A stretch of 64,000 nt of DNA from Arthrobacter sp. YN (GTDB lineage Bacteria; Actinomycetota; Actinomycetes; Actinomycetales; Micrococcaceae). The notes under the pieces were generated by a model. That model was given only the letters and a program-made list of their open reading frames with translations. It had not been told where the DNA came from and did no database searches. The stretch spans positions 1,612,001 through 1,676,000 of the forward strand of contig NZ_CP022436.1 in the NCBI RefSeq assembly GCF_002224285.1, in the 5' to 3' direction. A program made the position numbers and the translations under genes. Positions within the stretch are counted from its first letter, which is position 1. Each line of letters starts with the position of its first letter. Below, in pieces: positions 46,801-56,752 of the stretch.

Positions 46801-48331
46801 GCTCAACGAACTGGCCACCACGTACGACTTCTCCAAGCTCCCGAATCCGCGGACGGATGAGCGGCTCCTGTTGGGCGTCGCGGACGATCCCGCCCACCAG
46901 GACCAGCCCACCGTGTTCTACGAACCGGACAAGGACGGCAACATGGCCGTCTACGGCACGGGTGGATCCGGAAAGTCGGCAGCGTTGCGCAGTATCGCCA
47001 TCGCCGCGGCCGTCACACCCCGCGGTGGCCCTGTACATATTTATGGCATCGACTGCGGTTCCTCCGGCCTGAAGATGCTGGACGGACTCCCGCACGTGGG
47101 TGAAATCATCAATGGCGACGACGTTGAACGCGTTGGCCGCCTGCTGCGCTGGCTCAAGGAAGTAGCCGACGACCGCGCTGCACGGTTCGCCGAAGTCAGG
47201 GCCTCCACGATCGTGGAGTACCGGCAGTTGGCCAACCGGCCGGACGAGAAGCGCCTCTTCATCCTGGTCGATGGCATGTCCTCCTTCCGGGAAGGATACG
47301 AGTACAGCAAGCTGTCCGCGCTGTGGGACATCTTCCTGACACTGGCCACCGACGGACGTCCCCTGGGCATCCACCTGGTAGTCAGCGGTGACCGCACCAA
47401 CTCTGTTCCGGCGTCGCTCCTTGCTTCCATCCAGAAACGGCTGGTCCTGCGCCTCAGCTCCGAAGACGACTACATGACCCTGGACGTTCCCAAGGACGTC
47501 CTCAACGCCGCCTCTCCTCCCGGGCGTGGGTTGCTGGACGGACTCGAAGTCCAGCTCGCCGTGCTGGGTGGCAACTCGAACCTGGCACTGCAAGCGCGCG
47601 AAGTGGCCAAGCTCAGCCAGGCCATGGTCCGTCAAGGACTCGAGCAGGCACCGCAAATCCAGCGCCTCCCGGAGTTGGTGGACCTGGACATCCTGCCCAC
47701 CGGTGCTCCGGACAACCCCGTTATTGGTGTCGACGACGAGACACTGGGTTCGGCGGCCATCGCCGCCAAGGGCTCGCTCCTCCTCGCGGGCCCTCCGGGT
47801 GCCGGACGGACGGTGGCGCTGGTGACCCTGGCGTACGCCATGCGCCGCTCCAACCCGCGCACAGACCTGATCTACATTGGCTCGCGCCGGTCCGCCGTGG
47901 CGTCGCTGAACATCTGGAGCCGTTCGCTGGTGGGCCCGGACGAGGTTTCCGATGTCGTGGATGACCTGATCGACAAAGCCTCGGACAACCCGGGCAGCAT
48001 GGCCATTTTCATCGAGGGCCTGACCGAGTTCACGGACACACTGGCCGAATCGGGGGTCGGCCGCCTGGTCACAGCGGCCATCAAGGCCGATCAATGGGTG
48101 GTGGGCGAGTCTGAAACCTCCACCTGGTCCCAGGCCTGGTCCTTGGCGCAGCCGTTCAAGTCCGGGCGCCGTGGGCTGTTGCTCAACCCGGGAGACGTGG
48201 AAGGCGACAGCCTCCTCAACACCTCCTTGGGCAGGATCAGCACCGACTTCATTCCCGGCCGTGGATACATTGTTGGACGTGGCAAGGTACGCAAACTGCA
48301 GATCGCCATGCCCCCGGAGAACCGAAGCTAG
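43877..48331 (+). CDS. EssC/EccC-like FtsK/SpoIIIE secretion ATPase with ubiquitin-like and FHA domains
   Basis: 1,484 residues. Residues 1-80 form a ubiquitin-like (EsaB/YukD-type) fold, 115-195 an FHA domain (YIGRDRDADIRL, SKRHARV, DTNSANGLL), then two transmembrane helices (about 245-288) and three FtsK-type ATPase modules. Module 1 is complete (Walker A GGTTGAGKSE near 700, Walker B LIIIVDEFAAL near 803). Module 2 has GTGGSGKSAAL near 1026 and a weak Walker B (FILVDGMSS). Module 3 is degenerate, with Arg in place of the Walker Lys (GPPGAGRTVAL near 1303). This is the motor of type VII secretion. FHA at the N-terminus is typical of Firmicutes EssC and unusual for actinobacterial EccC. No EccB/D/E, EssA/B or mycosin gene is seen in the window. 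Confidence 0.9.
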   Translation: MKFRLTLRRDPAEAKDLAVTVDGRATVADIATELWAADPVRKGTEPPSNLSISVDEAFVGGGLSGHVLRPTDNLLESGLRPGSKVSLAQVSEQFASNGHANGTNRGPAAATLRVMSGPDVGREFSLPFGTSYIGRDRDADIRLSDPLTSKRHARVTVGETVEIVDTNSANGLLMDGLPVTRATLQSSDTVTLGDTTVGVVALSRNHSGGPSSPLVDFNRSPRVLPRFESPKRVPPAGPKRPEHQPFPYIMLVAPLLMGGVLFAVTQNLLSVLFMAMMPLFIVGHYVDHKMQSKRQAKEGHKQFKAAMLAFREDIDRQQNIERAVRLQEAPSVSDTVDAIYKLGPLLWTNRPEHQHFLGVRFGLGSAPSRIPFDEPSANETEPQYMREIQECLQQVRVIEGVPIVSQLRTSGSFGVAGDRGVVDDVARGMVLQLVGLHSPAEVVLTSLTSARSRERWDWLQWLPHVGSGHSPLSGDHLAAGPGAGAALLSRLESLVEERESMAKEPGPQHRPGLKNEHEEIPAPVVPAVLVIVEDDAPVDRGRLTRLVERGPDHGVHIMWVAANVQSLPAACRDFLSVDGDHGTTTGQVRLGRHTYPVSCESLDADLATQLARMMSPLVDVGNPLDDDSDLPRAVSYATLIGKELMDNPQAVAERWQENNSVHASSVPNRKDSGSLRALVGSKGVEPFYLDLKNEGPHALVGGTTGAGKSEFLQSWVMGMAAAYSPDRVSFLFVDYKGGAAFADCLHLPHTVGLVTDLSPHLVRRALTSLRAELHYRERLLNRKKAKDLLALQREADPEAPPYLIIIVDEFAALATEVPEFVDGVVDVAARGRSLGLHLILATQRPAGVIKDNLRANTNLRVALRMADEVDAVDILGVPTAAYFDPSIPGRGAAKTGPGRIQGFQTGYAGGWTTEKPQRPRIDIVEMAFGSGPTWEPPLVAQVEEEPAGPNDIARMTENIIRAADVLSIEPPRKPWLNELATTYDFSKLPNPRTDERLLLGVADDPAHQDQPTVFYEPDKDGNMAVYGTGGSGKSAALRSIAIAAAVTPRGGPVHIYGIDCGSSGLKMLDGLPHVGEIINGDDVERVGRLLRWLKEVADDRAARFAEVRASTIVEYRQLANRPDEKRLFILVDGMSSFREGYEYSKLSALWDIFLTLATDGRPLGIHLVVSGDRTNSVPASLLASIQKRLVLRLSSEDDYMTLDVPKDVLNAASPPGRGLLDGLEVQLAVLGGNSNLALQAREVAKLSQAMVRQGLEQAPQIQRLPELVDLDILPTGAPDNPVIGVDDETLGSAAIAAKGSLLLAGPPGAGRTVALVTLAYAMRRSNPRTDLIYIGSRRSAVASLNIWSRSLVGPDEVSDVVDDLIDKASDNPGSMAIFIEGLTEFTDTLAESGVGRLVTAAIKADQWVVGESETSTWSQAWSLAQPFKSGRRGLLLNPGDVEGDSLLNTSLGRISTDFIPGRGYIVGRGKVRKLQIAMPPENRS

Positions 48332-48428
48332 GATTTGCCGCAGCGCGGGCGATGTAAGAGGATTTCACAAAACACCCGAACTTCTTGAAAACCGGCGGCG
48401 CCCCAACGCCCCGGCTGAGGTTACTTTC

Positions 48429-49037
48429 ATGCGACACTCCGTTGTCCCTGCCGTTCTTCTAACCGCTGGCCTGATGTTGGCGCCCGCTGCCGCCGTCCAC
48501 GCTGCTCCGTGCGACGGGAAGCTCTCCTGCGCCCCCACCGAGGGAGCCGACGACCCGTCGCCGACTCAGCCCGCGCTGGCTCCTGAAGCGGACAAGAAAC
48601 CCACGTCCAAGCCGGAACCGACCCGTATCCGCGAGACACAGAAAGCTCCGGCACCTGCACCGGCCGCTCCCGCACCGCCTGTCCAGGCGCCGCGTCCCGT
48701 CGTCACGCAGTTCGTTACCGTGGCACCCCGGGTGACCAGTCCGGCGTCGGGCCCGTCCGAACCCACGCCCACCCCCGAGGCGACCGTGGCGTCAGCAACG
48801 CCGTCGGTCTCTCCCTCCGCGACTCCCAGCTCAGCCGGCCCCAGCCCGTCCAAGTCGTCCAACTGGAACACCCCCGTGGACAAGGGCAAGGAGACGCAGG
48901 CCGCCGCCATGGCCAGTACGTCCATCTCCGGCCCCAACATGCTGGGCCTCTTCGGTATCCTGGGTGCCGTTCTCCTGGTGGGCCTGGGCGGCCTGGCGTT
49001 CGCGCTGTGGAGCAAGAACCGGCTCTCTTCGCACTAG
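48429..49037 (+). CDS. Secreted Pro/Ala/Thr-rich type I membrane protein
   Basis: 202 residues. N-terminal signal peptide (VVPAVLLTAGLMLAPAAAVHA, cut after AHA/VHA), two cysteines soon after it (APCDGKLSCAP), a long Pro/Ser/Thr/Ala-rich spacer and a C-terminal transmembrane helix (LGLFGILGAVLLVGLGGLAFALW) with a short basic tail (SKNRLSSH). There is no LPxTG motif, so it is held by the helix and not by sortase. It lies 97 bases after the secretion ATPase gene and could be an accessory envelope component of that machine. The family is not recognised. Confidence 0.7.
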   Translation: MRHSVVPAVLLTAGLMLAPAAAVHAAPCDGKLSCAPTEGADDPSPTQPALAPEADKKPTSKPEPTRIRETQKAPAPAPAAPAPPVQAPRPVVTQFVTVAPRVTSPASGPSEPTPTPEATVASATPSVSPSATPSSAGPSPSKSSNWNTPVDKGKETQAAAMASTSISGPNMLGLFGILGAVLLVGLGGLAFALWSKNRLSSH

Positions 49038-52195
<3,158 letters not shown>

Positions 52196-52205
52196 TCCTT
52201 AACCC

Positions 52206-53414
52206 GTGATCAAAACCCTCGCCATCGCCAACTACCGGTCCATCCGGGATCTCGCCATGAAGTTGCATGGCCTGGACATCGTGACCGGTGCCAACGGCAG
52301 CGGAAAGTCCTCGCTGTACCGGGCGCTTCGGCTGTTGGCAGAGTGCGCCGGGGGCGACTCCGGCAACGTGGTGGGTTCACTTGCCCGCGACGGCGGTTTG
52401 GCCTCCACGCTGTGGGCAGGCCCGGAGTCCATCAGCAAGGCCATGCGCAGTGGTGACATGCCTGTCCAGGGGACGGTACGGCGTGAGTCCGTAAGCCTGA
52501 AGCTGGGTTACTCCGGGGACGACTTTGGATACCTGGTGGACCTGGGGATGCCAACGCCTGGCGGTGCCGGATTCGACCAGGAAACCGGCAGGCCCCGGCC
52601 CTCCGCCTTCAGCTTGGACCCCGAAATAAAACGGGAGCAGATCTTCTCCGGCCCTGTAGCGCGGCCAGGCTCACTGTTGGTGGACCGGAAGGGAAGCCTG
52701 GCCAAGCTGCGTGGACCGGGCAGCGAGTGGACAGAGTTATCCAGGAGGTTGGACACCTTCCAGAGCATGCTGACGGAGGTTTCGGACCAGGACAGGGCAC
52801 CGGAGGTCCTGCGGGTTCGTGACTCGGTCCGTTCATGGCGGTTCTACGACCACTTCCGAACGGACGCCGACGCGCCCGCACGTCAGGCGCAGCTCGGCAC
52901 CCGCACACCCGTGCTTCATCACAGTGGCAAGGATCTCGCGGCTGCTCTGCAAACACTGCGCGAGGTGGGCTTCGAGCGGCAGTTGGATGCCGCCGTCGGC
53001 CGTGCCTTTCCCGGAAGCCGCTTGGAGATTGCCGTCAACGACGGCCGGTTCAGTGTGGAGCTGAGTCAGCCGGGCATGCTGCGGCCCATGAAGGCTGCCG
53101 AGCTTTCGGACGGAACCCTGCGGTTCCTCTTGCTGACTGCAGCATTGCTGACCCCGCGTCCCCCCGAGCTCATGGTCCTCAACGAACCCGAGACCAGCCT
53201 CCACGTTGACCTGATGCCGGCACTGGCCGGACTGATTGTCCAGGCCAGTGCCAACAGCCAGATGATCGTGGTGACACATTCCGAGGCCCTGCTCAGTTCC
53301 CTCCGCGAGAGCGGTGCCGCCCATGAGCATGAGCTTTACAAGGACCTTGGCGAGACCAGGATCAAGGGCCTGGGCTCGCTGGACAGTCCGTTGTGGACCT
53401 GGCCCAAGCGCTGA
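52206..53414 (+). CDS. AAA family ATPase (RecF/OLD-like)
   Basis: 402 residues. Walker A GANGSGKSSL near 29-38, and a C-terminal Walker B/D-loop LNEPETSLHVDLMPAL with VVTHSEALLSSL, as in ABC-type SMC/RecF/OLD ATPases; no TOPRIM nuclease domain. Start GTG 52206, ten bases after the previous stop. Related proteins (AAA_21 type) occur alone in many bacteria with unclear roles in DNA repair or defence. No partner nuclease gene is adjacent. Confidence 0.82.
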   Translation: MIKTLAIANYRSIRDLAMKLHGLDIVTGANGSGKSSLYRALRLLAECAGGDSGNVVGSLARDGGLASTLWAGPESISKAMRSGDMPVQGTVRRESVSLKLGYSGDDFGYLVDLGMPTPGGAGFDQETGRPRPSAFSLDPEIKREQIFSGPVARPGSLLVDRKGSLAKLRGPGSEWTELSRRLDTFQSMLTEVSDQDRAPEVLRVRDSVRSWRFYDHFRTDADAPARQAQLGTRTPVLHHSGKDLAAALQTLREVGFERQLDAAVGRAFPGSRLEIAVNDGRFSVELSQPGMLRPMKAAELSDGTLRFLLLTAALLTPRPPELMVLNEPETSLHVDLMPALAGLIVQASANSQMIVVTHSEALLSSLRESGAAHEHELYKDLGETRIKGLGSLDSPLWTWPKR

Positions 53415-53451
53415 ACGGGGTCATCGCCGGACGTCATGCGTTGGACCAGGC

Positions 53452-54819
53452 TCAGAACGCCGATCCGATGGACGTGAGCTGCTGCGCGGAGGCGCCTGCA
53501 TAACGGTTCTCCGGCCGGGCCAGTCCGTAGTGTCCACGCAACGTGGAGGCCGTGTACTCCGTGCGGAACAGGCCTCGTTGCTGCAGGATCGGCACCACCT
53601 GGTCCACAAAGATCTCCAAGCCGGAGGGGAGGACCGGTGGCATGATGTTGAAGCCGTCCGCGGCGCCGGCAAAGAACCAGTCCTGGATGGCGTCGGCAAC
53701 CTGTTCAGGTGTTCCGGAGAAGGTGCGGTGCCCGCGTCCTCCACCCAGCCGGCCGATCAGCTGGCGAACGGTGAGCTGCTCCCGGCGGGCCAGCTCCACG
53801 ATCAGCGTGTAGCGGCTCTTGGCACCCTCAATGTCGTCCTCGGAGGGCAGGTCGGCAGGAAGTTGGCGGTCCAGGGGGAGGTCCTCAGGCTTCAGGCGCA
53901 ACGTCTTGGCCAGCTGCTCCCGGGCGTATTCGGGCTTGATGAGTTCGTCCAGTTCACGCTCGAGCTTCAGGGCTTCGGCTTCAGTGGAACCGATGACGGG
54001 GACGATCCCCGGCAGGATCTTGATGCCTTCCGGGTCGCGGCCCACAGCTGCGGTGCGTGACTTCAGGTCCGAGTAGAAGGCTTGCGCGTCGGCCAGGGTC
54101 TGGTGGGCGGTGAAGACGGCTTCGGCATACTGGGCCGCCAGCTTCTTGCCGTTTTCGGAAGAGCCGGCTTGCACGATCAGCGGGTGCCCCTGCGGTGAAC
54201 GGGGAACATTGAGCGGCCCACGGACGCGGAAGTGTTTGCCCTCATGCTCGATGACCCGGATCTTGTTGTCATCGCCCCAGACGCCCTCGGCTTTGTCCGC
54301 GAGGATGGCGTCGTCTTCCCAGCTGTCCCAGAGTTTCTGTGCCACCTCAATGAACTCGGCGGCCCGCTCGTACCGGACGGCATGGGCCGGCTGGTCATCC
54401 ACGCCGAAGTTGCGCGCGGCGTCCGGTCCCGCCGTCGTGACGACGTTCCAGCCTGCACGTCCTCCACTGACCCAGTCCACCGAGGCGAAACGGCGCGCAA
54501 GGTTGAAGGGGTCGTTGTAGGTGGTGGAGGCGGTGGCGATCAGGCCGATCCTTTGCGTGGCCGCAGCGATGGCCGTCAGCAGCACGGTTGGTTCCAGCTT
54601 GCCCGCAGGACGGCGGCCCACCTCGCCAAAGAGGACGGGGGAGTCAGCGAAGAAAATGGAATCGAGCTTTCCACGTTCGGCTGTGCGGGCCAGGTGCTGG
54701 TAGTGCTCCACCTTGGTAGAGGCAAGGGGGTCGCTTTCGGGCAGGCGCCATGATGCTTCGTGGTGCCCTGTGCTCATCAGGAACGCGTTGAGGTGCAATT
54801 GGCGGTCTGGCGGGGTCAT
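53452..54819 (-). CDS. LLM-class flavin-dependent monooxygenase (NtaA/SnaA/DszA type)
   Basis: 455 residues. FMN-dependent oxidase of the nitrilotriacetate/dibenzothiophene-sulfone monooxygenase group. The N-terminus LHLNAFLMSTGHHEASWR is diagnostic, followed by FFADSP, TASTTYNDPFNLARRFASVDWVSGGRAGWNVVT and IVQAGSSENGKKLAA. ATG 54819 follows a strong site (GAGGAG, six bases upstream). The same frame is open for another 82 codons upstream, treated separately. Converges with the AAA ATPase gene, 37 bases apart. It needs a flavin reductase, not found nearby. Confidence 0.88.
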   Translation of the reverse strand: MTPPDRQLHLNAFLMSTGHHEASWRLPESDPLASTKVEHYQHLARTAERGKLDSIFFADSPVLFGEVGRRPAGKLEPTVLLTAIAAATQRIGLIATASTTYNDPFNLARRFASVDWVSGGRAGWNVVTTAGPDAARNFGVDDQPAHAVRYERAAEFIEVAQKLWDSWEDDAILADKAEGVWGDDNKIRVIEHEGKHFRVRGPLNVPRSPQGHPLIVQAGSSENGKKLAAQYAEAVFTAHQTLADAQAFYSDLKSRTAAVGRDPEGIKILPGIVPVIGSTEAEALKLERELDELIKPEYAREQLAKTLRLKPEDLPLDRQLPADLPSEDDIEGAKSRYTLIVELARREQLTVRQLIGRLGGGRGHRTFSGTPEQVADAIQDWFFAGAADGFNIMPPVLPSGLEIFVDQVVPILQQRGLFRTEYTASTLRGHYGLARPENRYAGASAQQLTSIGSAF

Positions 54820-55117
54820 GGTTTCTCCTCGGGTCAGGACGGTTTGGGGGCCGGTGTGTGGCAACTCAAGCACGGGTCCAAAGCCCTCCGCCAGCGTTTC
54901 GACATGTCCCCGCAACAGCACGAAACCGGGGTTCACGGCACGCAACGCGGCTCCATCCGACGCCACGGGAGGCAACACAGAACCCGGCCCGCTTGCTCCG
55001 CAGGCGAACAGCGCGAGGCAACCATCCGGCGTCGTGCGTTCCAACGTGACTGATAGTTCCATCACGGAAAGGCCCCTTTGGCGCCGTTGGCCCCTGGAAC
55101 CCGACTACCATTGGTAG
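54820..55117. other. Gap between the LLM monooxygenase and GNAT genes, with in-frame open extension
   Basis: The minus-strand frame of the monooxygenase stays open to 55065 (ATG near 55062), reading ELSVTLERTTPDGCLALFA onward, which looks protein-like. The better ribosome-binding site at 54819 argues that the extension is leader or a relic rather than part of the enzyme. Otherwise this gap should contain the two divergent promoters. No clear operator was seen. Confidence 0.4.
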
Positions 55118-55630
55118 GTGCTTTCGCCGATTACCGTCCGTCCCGCCCTGCCCGAAGACTACGACGCCGTTGCCCGCATTACGCAGGAGTCCTACGTCAC
55201 CGCGGGGTACTACGGCGACGCCGATCACCCGTACCTGCAGAAGCTCCAGGATGTGGCAGGCCGTGCAGAGCACGCAGAGATCCTGGTGGCAGAGCGCAAC
55301 GGGGAAGTCATCGGTTCCGTGACGGCTGCTCCTGCCGGCGGCGGTTTCTCGGACATCGGCCTGGAAGATGAACTGGAACTGCGTACCCTCGTGGTGGATC
55401 CGGCTGTCCAGCGCTCCGGTGCCGGCCGCGCCCTGGTGCAGGCCGTCGTCGATCACGCCAAGGCCATGGACGGTATCAAGGCCGTTTCACTGACGACCGG
55501 CGCGACGTGGGAAAGCGCCAACGCCCTCTACACACGGACTGGCTTCGACCGCGCACCGCACCGCGACTGGTTCGTCCCGGGCACCGACATAAAGTTGTTC
55601 GTTTACCGGCTGGACCTTCCGCAGTCATAA
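55118..55630 (+). CDS. GNAT family N-acetyltransferase
   Basis: 170 residues. Acetyl-CoA-dependent acyltransferase with the GNAT core: LRTLVVDPAVQRSGAGRALVQAVVDHA (motif A; the Q-x-x-G-x-G/A pyrophosphate loop reads QRSGAG) and a C-terminal GATWESANALYTRTGF. Start GTG 55118. Substrate unknown; 57 bases before the RidA gene, so possibly co-transcribed. Confidence 0.85.
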   Translation: MLSPITVRPALPEDYDAVARITQESYVTAGYYGDADHPYLQKLQDVAGRAEHAEILVAERNGEVIGSVTAAPAGGGFSDIGLEDELELRTLVVDPAVQRSGAGRALVQAVVDHAKAMDGIKAVSLTTGATWESANALYTRTGFDRAPHRDWFVPGTDIKLFVYRLDLPQS

Positions 55631-55687
55631 AGTTTCCTTCGTAAACGCCGGTCACCGGACCGTGCGAAAGCGACAGGAAGGCGCGGC

Positions 55688-56068
55688 ATGCGCAAGACAT
55701 TCGGCACGGGCTCGGTCTGGGAACAGACCCTTGGATACTCCCGCGCAGTCCAGGTGGACAACACCCTCTTCATTTCAGCCACGGCTGCCTCCGGCCCTGA
55801 GGGGATTGTGGGAAATGACTTCTACTCCCAGACCAAGTACATCCTGGAGAAGCTCGGTGCTGTCCTGGAAGACGCCGGTTTCTCCTACGAGGACGTTGTG
55901 CAGTCCAAGCTGTACCTGACGGACATCAGCAAGTGGGAGGACGCCGGCCGCGCACACGGCGAGGTCTTCGGTGAGATCCGCCCGACGCTGGCCCTGGTAC
56001 ACGTGCTGCCGTTCCTCGATCCCGAAATGCTCGTGGAGATTGAGCTCGTGGCGCAGAAGTCCGCGTAA
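55688..56068 (+). CDS. RidA (YjgF/YER057c/UK114) family protein
   Basis: 126 residues, normal length. Family features: FGTGSVWEQTLGYSRAVQVDNTLFIS at the N-terminus, SKLYLTDISKWEDAG and RPTLALVHV near residue 100. The conserved catalytic Arg is present in the RPT motif (GEIRPTLALV). Typical members hydrolyse reactive enamine/imine intermediates. RBS AGGAAGG seven bases upstream. Confidence 0.87.
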   Translation: MRKTFGTGSVWEQTLGYSRAVQVDNTLFISATAASGPEGIVGNDFYSQTKYILEKLGAVLEDAGFSYEDVVQSKLYLTDISKWEDAGRAHGEVFGEIRPTLALVHVLPFLDPEMLVEIELVAQKSA

Positions 56069-56092
56069 TCAGCCAGCTGTCACCTACTTGGC

Positions 56093-56752
56093 TCAGGCCG
56101 GGACGCCGTAGCGGTGTTCCGGCCGGCCCGTGGTTCCGTAGCGCAGCTGGATTTCGACGGCGCCATCGTCCGCGAGCGAGGACAGGTACCGTTGCGCTGT
56201 TGCCCGGGAAACGCCAACCCGTTCCGCCACCTCGGCCGCTGAATACTGCTCGCCGGGAAGCAACGATTCCAGGACGGCCGCCTCGGTTGCCGAGCGGGGT
56301 TTCGCGGCAGGGGTGACGTCACCGGGAATCAGGGAGCGCTTGGCGCGTTCAATGGTGGTCTGGTCCACGGCGGTCTGCTGGCCCAAGATCCTGCGGTACC
56401 TGGCGTAGGACCGGAGTTGCTGGGACAGGGACTCGGCGGTGAACGGCTTGAGCATGTACCCCAGCGCGCCGCGTCGCAAGGCAACCTTGATGGATTGCGC
56501 GTCCGAGGCCGCTGTGAGCATCACGGCGTCGACGTCCAATTGGCCCAAGAGGTCCAGGCCGGAGCCATCCGGCAGATATACGTCCAGCAGCACCAGGTCC
56601 GGGCGGAGGCTGTGGATCGCCTGCAGCGCTTGGGACACGGATCCCGCCGGCGCCAAGGCCATGAACCCGGCCACGGAATCCACATAGGCAGCATGGAGCC
56701 TTGCCACGTGGAAATCGTCGTCCACGATCAAAACCCTCAAATCCTCAGCCAC
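56093..56752 (-). CDS. Citrate/dicarboxylate-type response regulator (CitB/DcuR family)
   Basis: 219 residues. Receiver domain with acidic pocket VDDDFHV (D9-D11), phospho-acceptor in PDLVLLDVYLPDGSG (D about 56) and switch Lys in LKPF; a linker and a C-terminal winged/HTH part (VAERVGVSRATAQRYLSSLADDGAVEIQ). Start GTG overlaps the end of the sensor kinase gene (8 bases). It would activate citMHS, which lies divergently on the other side of the kinase gene. Confidence 0.92.
   Translation of the reverse strand: MAEDLRVLIVDDDFHVARLHAAYVDSVAGFMALAPAGSVSQALQAIHSLRPDLVLLDVYLPDGSGLDLLGQLDVDAVMLTAASDAQSIKVALRRGALGYMLKPFTAESLSQQLRSYARYRRILGQQTAVDQTTIERAKRSLIPGDVTPAAKPRSATEAAVLESLLPGEQYSAAEVAERVGVSRATAQRYLSSLADDGAVEIQLRYGTTGRPEHRYGVPA

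Noticed and set aside
45644..48094. 816-codon minus-strand open frame under the secretion ATPase
   Set aside because: Antisense shadow; the plus strand holds intact Walker motifs and transmembrane helices.
52206..53414. AAA ATPase as part of an anti-phage system
   Set aside because: OLD/RecF-like ATPases can be defence genes, but there is no nuclease, TOPRIM domain or partner gene here.
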